Source: Chamaecyparis obtusa (taxonomy: Eukaryota; Streptophyta; Pinopsida; Cupressales; Cupressaceae). Taken from it: a DNA stretch of 64,000 nt. The stretch spans positions 62,001-126,000 of the forward strand of contig BSBK01003561.1 of the NCBI GenBank assembly GCA_027943335.1, written 5' to 3'. The notes under the pieces are model-generated. The model was not told where the DNA came from. It made no database searches and worked only from the letters and a program-made list of their open reading frames with translations. The position numbers and the translations under genes were made by a program. Positions 22,712 to 33,900 of this stretch are shown in pieces (position 1 is the stretch's first letter; the number at the start of each line of letters is the position of its first letter).

Positions 22712-22921
22712 TTCTATGTTAGAAAGTAAATTCCACCAAGATAAATGAGAGGGGGGGGGGGGGGGTGAATCAATTATTAGATAAATACAACTTTTATTAA
22801 TTTCAATAGATTGTAACCATGTAAGAAATGTAATCAATAACCATAGAAAGATATACATGCACAATAACACAATGACACAAGATATGTTGACTAGGGAACC
22901 TCTTGATAAAAGAGTAAACTC

Positions 22922-23077
22922 TTGTGGGAATGATGCCCACAAAAGATGCACTAATATGAAAGTTCCTTGTGAGAGGATGGACTCTGTTAGGAGTCTTATG
23001 AAATACATTTAGTACATATGAGGCCCTATTAGGAGACTTTGAATCCTTGCTAAAAGATTCTAACTCTATTAGGAGTT
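22922..23077 (-). other. Hairpin array in E7 3' LTR
   Basis: Six units: a perfect 7-bp stem TTGTGGG/CCCACAA (22922-22942), TCCTTGTGAGAGGA (22964), GACTCTGTTAGGAGTC (22980-22995), GGCCCTATTAGGAGAC (23022, imperfect), ATCCTTGCTAAAAGAT (23043-23058) and AACTCTATTAGGAGTT (23062-23077). The outer triplets differ from unit to unit but remain complementary in most. Confidence 0.75.
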
Positions 23078-23376
23078 ATGGAAGACAGAAGGACCCACTA
23101 CCCAAACAGCTTCAGGGTAAGATCACTGAACACACTGTCCAACTGATCTTAGTACTACTCAATAGAATAATATAAAAATATTACTGATCTCAACAATTCA
23201 ATACTTCTTCTCTGACTATGCCAAACCACACCAACTGCTTCTTCAAATCTCAATACCAGATCTCTATACTTCACATATCCTCTTCAAATAAGTATTGTAC
23301 ACTTCCACAATTCACTTTCAAATACAATTCATAATTACTACCTCATGTTCATATTAAAATAAGGAAAAAATTCCTT

Positions 23377-23384
23377 CCTTTATA
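23377..23384 (-). promoter_or_regulatory. E7 3' LTR TATA box
   Basis: TATAAAGG on the - strand, same context as in the 5' LTR and in E5. Confidence 0.7.
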
Positions 23385-23938
23385 CCACACTCAACTAATT
23401 ACAAATGAGTTGGCATGTAAATTACAAAATAAAAGTTTCAACACGTTACATAAAAATTACACAAAACTGTTAGCTTCTAATTAAGATAATTATTTAGTTG
23501 TATGACCTTGAATCTTGTGCTCATGTCTACATCATAAAAATCATGTCTTCAACTTCCTCATAAGTGCACATGATCATATTCAATCCTGATTAGGAGATAT
23601 CATCTGATTTCCACAAATTGCTACTTAGGAACACTGTTTGAATACTACTTCCACTCATTTCCTCATAATTGTCATGAATAAATTAATTTCCCTATGTGCT
23701 CTTAACTATGATCTCATAGAACATAATAAAGTAAGTCCTCAACTCCGCATAGCTTCATCTTCAATATCCCAAGTGCGCCAACTCAAACACTGTCTTCTTC
23801 TTTGCAAAATCTTTAGTAGATCACTATGTTGACATCAATGACAATCACAGTCATGACTGCAACAACAACTGCTACAGAATGGCTATGAATACTCCCCCAT
23901 AGGATATATTCATAATTCATTCCTAAAAATCTCCCCCA

Positions 23939-23947
23939 TTGGCATTG
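23939..23947 (-). other. E7 polypurine tract
   Basis: GGGGGAGAT on the - strand, preceded by GCCAAT, directly before the 3' LTR. Further polypurine-like words lie at about 24103 and 24226. Confidence 0.8.
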
Positions 23948-24305
23948 ATGGCAACATAGATGGAAAAACATCTAAGTTCCATGAATACCAACACTGCAAC
24001 ATTGCTGCTCTAAAAATGCTTTCAAATCTTCTTCATCAATCAAATCTTTCTTTGCTTTCCTATTCAATTCTCTCCAATAGATGATTTTTCATGAATACTT
24101 CTCCCCCATTGACATCCATGACATATGTTTCATCATTATGTCAATAAACAACTTCAATGTCAAAAGACACTGTTCAGAAAATACAATCACTAGAGTCCTC
24201 ATGGCTCAGCTCAAATACACATACTCCCCCATAGAGGAAGTACCACCATCCAGTCTAGAAGAAATATAGGGCTCATATACCACTGGATGAATGCAACAAT
24301 CTACA
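23948..24305 (-). other. E7 3' untranslated part
   Basis: No ORF of note. It matches the corresponding part of E5 and contains the extra polypurine-like words near 24103 and 24226. Confidence 0.55.
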
Positions 24306-25912
24306 TCACTTCTCAAAATTAGGCTAGGGCATAACCCCAAGCATACCTCTCAGATACTCAAATGTATCCTTAGGCAAAGGCTTTGTAAATATATATGAAA
24401 TCTACTCCTTTGTGCTTATATACTCAAGTCTAACTTCTTTCTCTGCCACTTTTTCTCTCACTACATGATAATTTATATCTATATGCTTTGTCTTAGAATG
24501 TAACACTGGGTTCTTAGACATACTAACTATGCTGGTGTTATCACAATGTATAAAAACAAGCTCAACAAATTTTATTCCAATATCCTTCAGCATTTGCTTC
24601 ATCCAAATTATCTGATTACAATTGTTTTCCACTGCCACATATTCTACTTTAGATGTGCTCTATGAGAAAAAATTATGCTTCTTGCTTAGCCAAGAAACTA
24701 ATCTTCCTCCAAGGAAAAATGCTCTATCACTGGTGCTCTTTTTGTCATCAACACTACCTCCCCAATCAACATCTATATATGTACATAGGGTAAAATCATC
24801 ATATTTTCCATACCACAATCCATACTCAATTGTGCCTCTTAAGTATCTCAATATCCTCTTTACTACTGCATAATATGATTCTCTAGGTTCAGCTCGAAAT
24901 CTTGCTACAATTCCAACTGCATGTGATATATCAGGTATTGTATGTGTCAAATATTGCAATCCTCTAATCATAGATATGTACTTTTTCTATTCCAATGTAG
25001 GAGTCTCATCTGTGCTAGTTAACTTGTGTCTTTTTACCATAGGTGTTCTAACTAGTTTATAGTTATCAATTCCAAATCTCTTCAATAAATCATTAAAGTA
25101 CTTTGTCTTACTTACAAAGATACCATCACTGTTTTGTGTTATCTGCAATCCTAAAAAGTATTTCATTTCACTAATAATACTCATTTCAAATTTAGTCTTC
25201 ATTTCATCTACAAATTTATCACTGGCTTCATCTTCTCCTCCAAAGATAATATCATAAAAAAAAATTAAAAAAACCAATAAAACATTTTCAATTTCCTTTG
25301 TGTATAGGTTTCTATTAGTTGTGCCTTTTGTAAATCCTAACTTTATCAAATACTTATCCAATCTCACATACTAGATTCTAGGTGCTTGCTTCAGTCCATA
25401 TAAAGCTTTCTTTAGTTTACATACCATATCTCCTTCTTGAGTTAAAGGAAAACCTTTAGGCTGGTCAATGTAGACTTCTTCTTCCAATTCTCCATTCAGA
25501 AATGTTGACTTCACATCCATCTAATACACTTTGAATATCTTGTAAGCTACATAAACCAAAAACAGTCTTACTGCTTCAATTCTTGCTACTAGTGCAAAAG
25601 TTTCTTCATAGTCAATTCCTTCTTGATGTGAGTATCCTTTACATACCAATATTTCTTTTTTCCTTATTACTTCTCCTTTTTCATTCATCTTGTTTCTGAA
25701 TACCCATTTTGTTCCTATAACATTCTTATCTTTAGGTCTAGGGACCAATTCCCATGTCTTGTTCTTTTCAATATGATCTACTTCTTCTTTCATAGCTTTG
25801 ATCCAATGTTCATATTCATATACTTCACTAGTAGATTTAGGTTCAATTTGAGAAATCAAACATAGTTGTTCTTGTATCTTATTTCATGTCAGAACTCCTC
25901 TGTCTATGCTTC
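24306..25912 (-). pseudogene. E7 copia reverse transcriptase and RNase H
   Basis: RT starts within IEPKSTSEVYEYEHWIKAMK and continues NKTWELVPRPKDKNVIGTKW, KEILVCKGYSHQEGIDYEET and [20 protein letters not shown]. At the catalytic box it reads IFFYDIIFGG where E5 has IFVDDIIFGG, so the first Asp of the pair is now Tyr. RNase H follows (VDWGGSVDDKKSTS, LGGRLVSWLSKKHNFFS, VENNCNQIIWMKQ, DNTSIVSMSKNPVLHSKTKH) and the polyprotein ends LPKDTFEYLRGMLGVMP near 24306. TAG, TAA and TGA stops are scattered. The 5' side is cut by S1 at codon level (IIGS / IDRGV). Confidence 0.93.
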
Positions 25913-26139
25913 TGATGTAGGAGCATTTTGGAATTCCCTATCAGAGGGATGCAATACTTTATTTTTGGTAGTTTTCTGAGTTTTTGGGTTGTGATGATCT
26001 TTGAAGATCTTTGAGATGTGAAATGAAAGGATTTTTTTTCCTTGATGTATGTGGAAGATATTTCTAAGGTCGCAAATCTTGAGCTGACATGGTTTGGGAG
26101 ATATTGGATGGACAGTTTGAAAGTTAGAGTTGTTTTCCT

Positions 26140-26537
26140 TGCCGTCGGAGTAGTGTTTCTTGCAGTTTTGGAGCTGATTGTGGGATGTGGCACTGATTAT
26201 CCTTAATGATTAAGAATTTTTTCTCTTAGGGACTTAAATAGGACCTAAATTAATATCTTTTCCCAAGGTCGAAACTCCTAATTCATTATGAGTAAAAAGT
26301 TATGACCAGTTTTCTCGGGGACCTATTTTCTGCCAGTGTTCCCGCCAGAGGCGTTTCCTGCAGTTTTGGTGCTGATTGTTCATAGTGGAGATCTTGATCC
26401 ATAAGGAATAATAATTTTCTCTCTTAAGGAGTTTTATAGGACCTAAATTAATATCTTTTCCCAAAGGCACATCTCCTAATTGATTATGAGTCAAAAGTTA
26501 TGGCCATTTTGGCCCGGTCCCTATTTTTTACCAGTTT
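26140..26537. repeat. Two tandem ~198-bp units in S1
   Basis: GCAGTTTTGG.GCTGATTG starts near 26162 and again near 26360, each followed by GACCTAAATTAATATCTTTT and by a TTATGAGT.AAAAGTTATG block. The repeat lies in the U3 side, upstream of the TATA candidate. Confidence 0.85.
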
Positions 26538-26748
26538 TTAGATGAGACATGTATTGTTTCTTCTTGTTCACTTACATGTGATCAAATAGGGAATTATTCC
26601 CTTAAAGGAAGGTTTTTGGGTCATGTTTGGACCTAAATCCAAAGGTTCATCATTTTATATTCATTCTTGCATTATTTTTGGTATTTATCCTTAGACTGGA
26701 CCTATATTGTAATTAAAGCCTGACTGGTTGACTTGTGGCTTAGCTGGC

Positions 26749-26756
26749 TATATATT
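26749..26756 (+). promoter_or_regulatory. S1 TATA candidate
   Basis: TATATATT followed by GAGAGC, about 470 bases before the LTR end. Confidence 0.5.
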
Positions 26757-27225
26757 GAGAGCTTGGGTAGATGTTTAGTAGTTAAGGGGAGTGGTAGATG
26801 ATAATAAAATCATAAGAGAAATATGTAGATCATGATTATATGATGGAAGAGTAGAGTAGAAGAAGAATTGCAAATCTGAGACTTTGTAGCAGAACTAGTG
26901 GCCTGCAGGCTTAGGACAATAAGGGGTTGCTTGGAAGTGTGAGTACAAGTTTAGATCCTATGGTGGTTGTTCCTATCAAAGCCTACCTATTGTAGATCTG
27001 AACTAGTTTTTGGTTCCTTGGGTCTTGCGAGATCTTGCTGACACTTTGTGATTTCATTGTAATAGGTCGAAACCCGAAAGGCCTTACAGTAGGGCATGTT
27101 GAATGAAATTCTATTTTGAAACATTATCTTTTTGTATTCTGCTATGCATATTGTTGTTATAGTTGGTAGTTGTAGGCTCAGACCATCCATTATTGGATCC
27201 TCCATCCCTGCCCTACATCAGCTTC

Positions 27226-28330
27226 CAATAATTTTCTCAACAGGATGATCCCTTGATAGATTCCTATTAGGTGTCACTCTCTCACTTCTTATTTCTTCTA
27301 TAGGTTCTTCAATGATTTCTTCACTATAGATTTCATTCAAAAAATCACTGTCAGTTTCATAGAGTAATTTAGTAGTCTCTAGATTAGTTCTAGGATGAGT
27401 TCCTTCATCTTATTCATAATCAAGCATTCTTTCCTGAATTTTGAACTTTTCATCAACTTTAACATTTGCGCTCTCAACAATAGTCTTAGTTCTTTTATTG
27501 TAACATCTATAAGATTTTCTCTTTAATGAATATCCAAGAAATATACCTTCATCACTTCTAGGATCAAACTTTCCAATGTCATCATCTCTCTTAATATAAC
27601 ATTTGCTTCCAAAAATTCTAAAATACTTAACTGATGGTGCATGTCCAAACCATAGTTCATATGGTGTCTTGTTTGTGTCTTCTCTAATTTGTACTCTATT
27701 CATTGTATATGCCATTGTGTTCACTACTTCTGTCTAGAATATCTTTGCTAAGTCATTCTAAAATAATATAGGTCTTGCTACTTTAGTTGCTGACCTGTTT
27801 CTTCTTTTTGAAATACCATTTTTGTTCAGGTGCCCTAGGGGATAAAAATTGCCTCTTAATACCATTCACTTCACAAAAAATGTTAAATTATTTTGAAGTA
27901 AATTCTCCACCTCTATCTAACCTCAAACATTTAATCTTCATTCCAGATTCATTCACAACTTTGTGCTTAATGATCTTAAACTTATCAAATGCTTCAAACT
28001 TTTCTTTAAGAAATGCAATCCACACCATTCTTGTAAAATCATCAACAAGAATAATAGAATACCTTTCTCCATAGAATCTTGTAGTCCTTGTGGGACCACT
28101 CAAATCTATATGAATAATTTACAAATTCTCTACTATTGTAAACTTCTTGCTAGTAAGTGAGCTTCTCTTCTATTTAGCCATCACACATTCCTTGCAAATC
28201 ATGTTCGTAGGCTTCATAATTTTAGGAAAATCTCTTACTGCAAGTGTAGTACTCACTTTCACAATGTTATCAAAGTTTATATGACAAAACCTTCTATGCC
28301 ATTACTAGCTATCATCTATCTTAGTAATCA
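27226..28330 (-). pseudogene. E7 copia integrase
   Basis: Reading leftward: a pre-integrase segment (HxxHxxCxxC type, near 28180-28330), then the core with IIHIDLSGP (first Asp, near 28112), SIILVDDFTRMVWIAF, CLRLDRGGEFTSK (second Asp) and, after a one-base frameshift, NGISKRRNRSATKVARP, where the catalytic Glu of ERRN is Lys. The C-terminal part is open at 27410-27724 (VQIREDTNKTPYELWFGHAP, KYFRIFGSKCYIKRDDDIGK, DEGIFLGYSLKRKSYRCYNK), the conserved copia block. An acidic linker leads to the S1 insertion. Both copia copies in this window have lost the Glu, by different changes. Confidence 0.93.
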
Positions 28331-29628
28331 AGCATGTCATCTCAGTAGGATTCAATTGAAATATATTACCTCTACTTCTAGATTGAGTACCAATCATATT
28401 TCCATCCTTGTCTTTGATTACACAAGTTTTCTCCGTAAACCAAACCTGATATCAAACAAGGTGCATTGTTTCCAACTCTAAATAATCCCTCATCATAATT
28501 GTTAAACTTTATGAACTTTTTCATATCTCCAGTCATATGATGTGAACAACCACTATCTATAATCCAATCAGCTTTCTTTTCTACTTGAGAAACTAAAGCC
28601 TTTTCTTCCTTAACTTCTGTTTCAAGATTTTCTTCTTTAATTGCTACAAATCCTATATCATCATTCTCAGTATCACTTTCACTCAATGATTTCTCCAAAC
28701 TGGCTTCAAGTTCTTCATCATTTACATAGTAACATTCTTTAGATCTCCTAGGATTAAAGTTCTTACTATACTTCTGGACTCTCTTAGGACATTTAGATGC
28801 AAAATGACCAAATTCTTAACAAGTCCAACATTTAAAAAAATTTATTACCATCTGGTTCTCATTTCACAATCAAGGCAATACCTTCTTCAATCTTCCTTTC
28901 TTCTTCATTTCTAGATCTTTTGCTGCTAGCATAATCTTTTCTTACACTGATTCTTATTGACAAAGTAGAGAAAAAACTAAGAGCACTGAATGTTGTCTCG
29001 ATTTTAGGTAAATCTCCTGTAGCCTCAGGTTCATCTCTGCTACTTCCAATCTTCCAAGAAGAGTTTCTCTGGTAAAGTTTGTAGTACAAGGAATAACTTG
29101 TTTAATCATCTATGTTTTCTACTTAAATGCAGGAGCCAATGTCCTCAGAATTTTCCATATCACTTCATTCTCTATCTTGGTTCCTCCACAAGGTTTTATA
29201 CCTACAACAATCTCTGACATTCTACCAATATAGCTTCTAATAGATTCATCTTCCATCATTCTTATATCTTCAAATGCACATATCCAATTATGTAATCTGA
29301 CTTTCTTTTCATGTTCATCACCTTCAAAAGTAGATTGTAATGCTAACCAAATTTTTTGAGATATTTTGAGATATTTTACCTTACTGTACTCATTTTACAA
29401 AAGGGCTAACAAGAGTACTTCTCTAGAAAGTATGTTACACATGTATAGATCTATTTCCTCATTATTACAATCTTCAATCTTATCCTCATCAATGACTATC
29501 TTCTAATTCTTTGTGATTAATCAATAACCTAGTCCTAAACAAAGTAAATGTGTCTTGATCTTTTCTTTTCAGCTATCAAAATTTACTCCATCAAACTTAG
29601 GGCTTTCTTTCCTGAAATGATTCACCAT
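28331..29628 (-). pseudogene. E7 gag and protease
   Basis: ATG near 29628 opens MVNHFRKESPKFDGVNFDS, the usual start of a copia gag, followed by a decayed helical domain. A CCHC knuckle lies near 28790-28835 (CWTC-stop-EFGHFASKCPK; all four ligands kept, one Gln or Lys turned to stop). After an acidic linker comes the protease in 28378-28698 with WIIDSGCSHHMTGD, the DSG active site of copia proteases. Several stops and probable frameshifts lie in 28850-29600. The product would form the particle and cut itself. Confidence 0.88.
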
Positions 29629-29680
29629 GGATCTCCTTAATCTATTAAACTTTTCCTTCAAGGATCTTCTACTCTAATAC

Positions 29681-29692
29681 CAATTGTTAGAA
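29681..29692 (-). other. E7 primer binding site (initiator Met tRNA)
   Basis: TGGTATTAGAGT on the - strand, 10 of 12 matches to TGGTATCAGAGC, two bases inside the 5' LTR. Confidence 0.85.
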
Positions 29693-29943
29693 AGTGAAGT
29701 CCACCAAGATAACTGAGAGGGGGGGGGGGTGAATTAGTTATCAAATAAATACAACTTTTATTAACTTCAATAGATTTTAACTATGTAAGCAATGTAATCA
29801 ACAACCATAGAAAGATATAAATGCACAAAAACACAATGACACAAGATATGTTAACTAGGGAACCTCTTGATCAAAGAATAAACCCTAGTGGGAATGATGC
29901 CTATAGAAGATGCACTAATATGAAAGTTCCTTATGAGAGGATG

Positions 29944-30041
29944 GACTTTGTTAGGAGTCTTATGAAATACATTTAGTACATATGAGTCCTTGTTAGGAGA
30001 CTTTGAATCCCTGCTAAAAGATTCTAACTCTGTTAGGAGTT
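29944..30041 (-). other. Hairpin array in E7 5' LTR
   Basis: GACTTTGTTAGGAGTC (29944-29959), GTCCTTGTTAGGAGAC (29986-30001), ATCCCTGCTAAAAGAT (30007-30022) and AACTCTGTTAGGAGTT (30026-30041). Outer triplets GAC/GTC, GTC/GAC, ATC/GAT and AAC/GTT are each complementary. They lie in the probable R/U5 leader, upstream of the primer site. Confidence 0.75.
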
Positions 30042-30324
30042 ATGGAAGACAAAAGGACCCGCTACCCAAATAGCTTCAGGGTAATATCATCGAACACACT
30101 ATCCAATTGATCTTAGTATTACTCAATAGAATAATACCAAAATATTACTCATCTAAAAAATTCAATACTCCTCTGACTATGCCAAACCGCACCAACTGCT
30201 TCTTCAGATCTTTATACTTCACATATCCTCTTCAAACAAGTATTGCACACTTCCATAATTCACTTTCAAATATAATTCAAAATTACTACTTCATGTTCAT
30301 ATTACAGCAATGAAAAAATTCCTT

Positions 30325-30332
30325 CCTTTATA
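30325..30332 (-). promoter_or_regulatory. E7 5' LTR TATA box
   Basis: TATAAAGG on the - strand within GTGTGGTATAAAGGAAGG, conserved in the E7 3' LTR and E5. Confidence 0.75.
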
Positions 30333-30912
30333 CCACACTCAAGTAATTACAAATGAGTTAGCATGAAAATTACAAAATAAAAGTTTCCACATGTTACATA
30401 AAAATTACACAAAACTGTTAGCTTCTAATTAAGATAATTATTCACTTGTGTGACGTCAAATCTTGTGCTCATGTCCACATCATCAATATCATGTCTTCAA
30501 CTACCTCATAACTATGTATGATCATATTTAATCCTGATTAGGAGATTTCATTTGATTTCCACAAAGCGCTACTCAGGAACATTGCCTAAATACTACTTCC
30601 ACTAATTTCCTCATAACTATCATGAATAAATTAATTTCCATTTGTGATATTAACCACAATATTATAGAACATCATAGAGTAAGTCCTCAACTCCACATAG
30701 CTTCATCTTCAATATCCCAAGTGTACAAACTCAAGCACTGTCTGCTTCTCTGTAAATCTTCAGTAGATCACTATTTTGACATCAATGACAATCATAGTCA
30801 TGAATGCAAGAACAACTACTACAGAATGGTTGTGAATACTCCCCCATAGGATGTATTCATAATTCATTCCTAACATTCTATAAGTATGAGAAAATTTATT
30901 TACCTCATGATC

Positions 30913-33900
30913 TCAATACTGCAAGGCTGGAAGGAATGCAACATAAACTACAAAATTTTCTTTTAGATTTTCTATTTCCTTGTCCCATGTCTTCTTTACT
31001 AAGTTAGAAACACTAAGTAATGTACATAGGAAAAAGGATACTATTTCAACTACCTTTAGGTTAGTATATGAAAATTTTCCATAAGATGTCTTATATAAAA
31101 TACATTCTTCTGACTGATTTTCCACAATACTAATCTTCATTGATAAATGCCATCTGAGTAGAGTGAATCTGTTCAATTTATTCTCTTTTTCATCCTCAAG
31201 AAGTCTCATTTCATCATAGATTTCTCTTCCTTTCTTCTCAATTTCTATGATCTTTGCATTAGGACTTTGCAAATCATTTACTGTCACTTGCAACTCTTCT
31301 TCCTTGTTCTTCATCTCTCTAAAATTTTTGGTGTGTGGCTGTTGGATTGTGTACACTGAATGTACAATTCTTTTCCTCTCTCTAAACATATTCTTAATTA
31401 TTTTATTCATATATCCAAGTTATCCAAATCATTTCTGATATTCTGGAAAACAACTTGAAATAATCATGCATCATGGGCTTCTTGAGCTTTGACTGATGCA
31501 TTATCTGAAAAATTAGTGAATTCTATGTCAAGAGATTTTATTACCTCTTTACCTTTAGCTTTGGGATCAACCTCACTAACTTGAGTTGATATCACTCCTT
31601 GAATTTTCTACAAGTAGTGGGTGTTGTTGCACCAAAAGATTAACCTTTTAATGCCTGATACAACCACTAGACCTTTAGAAGACACAAGAGGTGGTTAAGC
31701 CATGTCACAAATCTCGAGGGGAGGGATAAACATTTTTCCAACAATCTCCCCCTCACCGTTACCTGAGGACATTAGAACCTGTGACCAAGCTCTGATACCA
31801 CTTTTTACAAGTAGTAGTTGTTCTTGTACCAAAAGATTGACTTGTTAATGCCTGATACAACCACTAGACTTATAGAAGACACATGAGGTGGTTAAGCCAT
31901 GTCATGAATCCTGAGGGGAGCACTGACCATTTTGTTAATAGAAATTTATTGGTCACCTCAAGTAATACAACTTCCAAGATTTTTACCTTCTTGTTCTTTC
32001 CAATTATCTTATTCAGAGATGAGATCAAATCTATTTGATCATCATCATCAACAACCTCTTGCCCTAAGATTGCAAAAAGTAATTCAAAAGGTGTTCCAGG
32101 GGATATTTCTACTATGTCCTTAGTCTAAGAAATAATTTATGTCTTCTCTTCTTGCATCACATGCTCCTCTTCTTCTATTTTAATCTTATTTTCTTCCTTC
32201 TCCTCTTATTTTCTTTTCTTTACCATTTTCCTTACTTTCTACTTCATCTTTTTTCTCATCAACTTCTATCAAAATGCCAACATCAGGTCCTTGGTCATTG
32301 AATGGGTTTTCTTCTAGGTCTATGGTGATATTCATGCCTTCAATTTTCATAGATTCATTAATAATGTTGATAGAGGATGGTGATGATTCATTTTTATGTT
32401 CTTCTTCTACCACTTGATTAGATTCACTGATTAATTCTCCTAGTCCAGAGGTCATTACCTTCACAACCTCTTCCTTAGTTTCTCAGTTTACTTCTTAATT
32501 TCTGCCCATTATTAATACTGTCATTCTCTTCCTTCTCAAATGAGTACTTAATTTCTTCATGATTTCTAAGAAGTGATCTTCATACTTAATCTCATAAAGC
32601 TTTCTTACATACCTTTCTCTTATTCCTTTATCTTCTTCTATAGCTCTCTTCTTCTTGTTTATCAATTTCTCATATAAGTTATCAAGGATCTTTCCTTTGA
32701 TATCTTCAAACTTCTTGTCAGTAAGGATCATGTGTCTGACAACTGCATTTTAAAGATTTAACTTCTCAAAATTGTTATACATCTCATAATATTTGTTCAT
32801 CTTGGTGAAATCCCCTTCATTTATGATCAAAGGGTTCACTTTGTCTATCTTCATCTTCCATTGTTTCTTTTTTCTGCTACCTACCTCTTCATCTTCATGT
32901 GGCTTCTCTACTAGTGTCTTTATCCTTTGCACTAGTGTAAAGATAGTTTTTTTTCTCTTTCTTGGTACACTTTCCATCTCTTTAACTCTCTTAACCAATG
33001 TGGTGGAGGTGGATCTTGTGGATTTCCTTACTTATGGTACATCTAATTCTTTAATCTCTACATCAATATCCTTAATTTATTTAGTAGGGGTTGCATGGGT
33101 TGTCAAGGGTGGAACTGACAACACTTATTTTTGTCCAATATCCTTAATTTTTGTTGATGTCTACTTTGCAATGACCAATTCATGCTTGGTCATGCCTGTA
33201 TCCTTCAATATTTTCTTAATTATATTATCAAATCTCTTCTTTTCCATTTTATGCACCTGTGACTTTTGTGTTGAATCAAAGTTCTATTCATGTGTTCTAA
33301 ATCTAGGACTCTTTGAATCCAAATTTATTTTAAATAACCTATTCATATAACCTTCAATTTCTACTTCTGATACTTGATACTCAAGAGGATCTAAAAATTC
33401 TATTCTTGGTTCAACTTCTTCAATGTAGGTAAAGTCTTTGTCCACTAAGAAACATGTCTCATCTTTTTACTTCTCCACAATAGATGGTGGAATCCTTGAT
33501 ATTTTTCTCATTTCATTTTGAAAGGTCTTTATTACTAGAGTAGCACTCTCATTCACTTTATCAATAGGATATCTCAAATATACTTTATTTATCCCGTCCA
33601 TTAAATTTTTGTTATCATTCCAATCAACTCCTATGGCATATGGGAATCTTCTTAACAAATGGAAAAACATGTAGGTGATCAGGGATGAGAATCTAAAATG
33701 TAAATTTCTAGTCTTTCTGATCTTCTCAAGATTTTTAGTTAATCCTCAAAATATCATACATATCTACTTCCACTTTATCTACACACATAAGATAAGATGC
33801 ATGTACCATGCTAGCTACCATGTCATCTTCCCTTGAACTTGCACAAAATTTTGAAGTCAATATTTTACATACATATCTTACATCATCTTGCTCAATTTTA

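Larger units (their letters stand above)
22717..23938 (-). repeat. E7 3' LTR (1,222 bp)
   Basis: TGTTAGAAAGTAAATTCC at the left edge. The right edge ATTCCTAAAA differs from the 5' copy's ATTCCTAACA at one base. It has a run of 15 G at 22751-22765 near the U5 end and a TATA box at 23377-23384 (- strand). Confidence 0.94.
25913..27220 (+). repeat. S1: solo LTR (1,308 bp) inside E7 pol
   Basis: Begins TGATGTAGGAGC and ends GCCCTACATCA, terminal inverted repeats typical of an LTR, with the 5-bp duplication GCTTC on both sides (25908-25912, 27221-27225). E7 codons continue on both sides and E5 provides the empty site. There is no internal region, so it is the product of LTR-LTR recombination. A TATATATT at 26749-26756 suggests + orientation. 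It holds two ~198-bp tandem units. Its parent family is not otherwise seen here with certainty; an AAGGCCTTACAG word recurs at about 59270. Confidence 0.93.
22717..30875 (-). mobile_element. E7: full-length Ty1/copia retrotransposon (decayed), hosting solo LTR S1
   Basis: An 8,159-bp element flanked by TTCTA (22712-22716 and 30876-30880). Reading leftward: 5' LTR 29695-30875, primer site 29681-29692, gag, protease, integrase, reverse transcriptase, RNase H, polypurine tract and 3' LTR 22717-23938. The order protease, integrase, RT is Ty1/copia. A solo LTR (S1) sits between integrase and RT. Same family as E5. Inserted in E6 downstream of ORF2. Every domain has stops, and the catalytic Glu of integrase and one Asp of RT are gone. 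Confidence 0.95.
29695..30875 (-). repeat. E7 5' LTR (1,181 bp)
   Basis: TG (29695) to CA (30875), then TTCTA. A G-run at 29719-29729, a TATA box at 30325-30332 on the - strand and the hairpin array at 29944-30041, about 280-390 bases after the TATA box. Confidence 0.95.

Noticed and set aside
22730..22770. G-run considered as an assembly gap or error
   Set aside because: The same motif with variable G number occurs in all related LTRs, so it is real; only its exact length is uncertain.
32793..33350. A 185-codon + strand frame rich in Phe, Ser and Leu
   Set aside because: Antisense of the Lys/Glu-rich ORF2 of E6. The same happens at 39675-40178 opposite E8 ORF2. The - strand frame has the conserved partner and is the real one.
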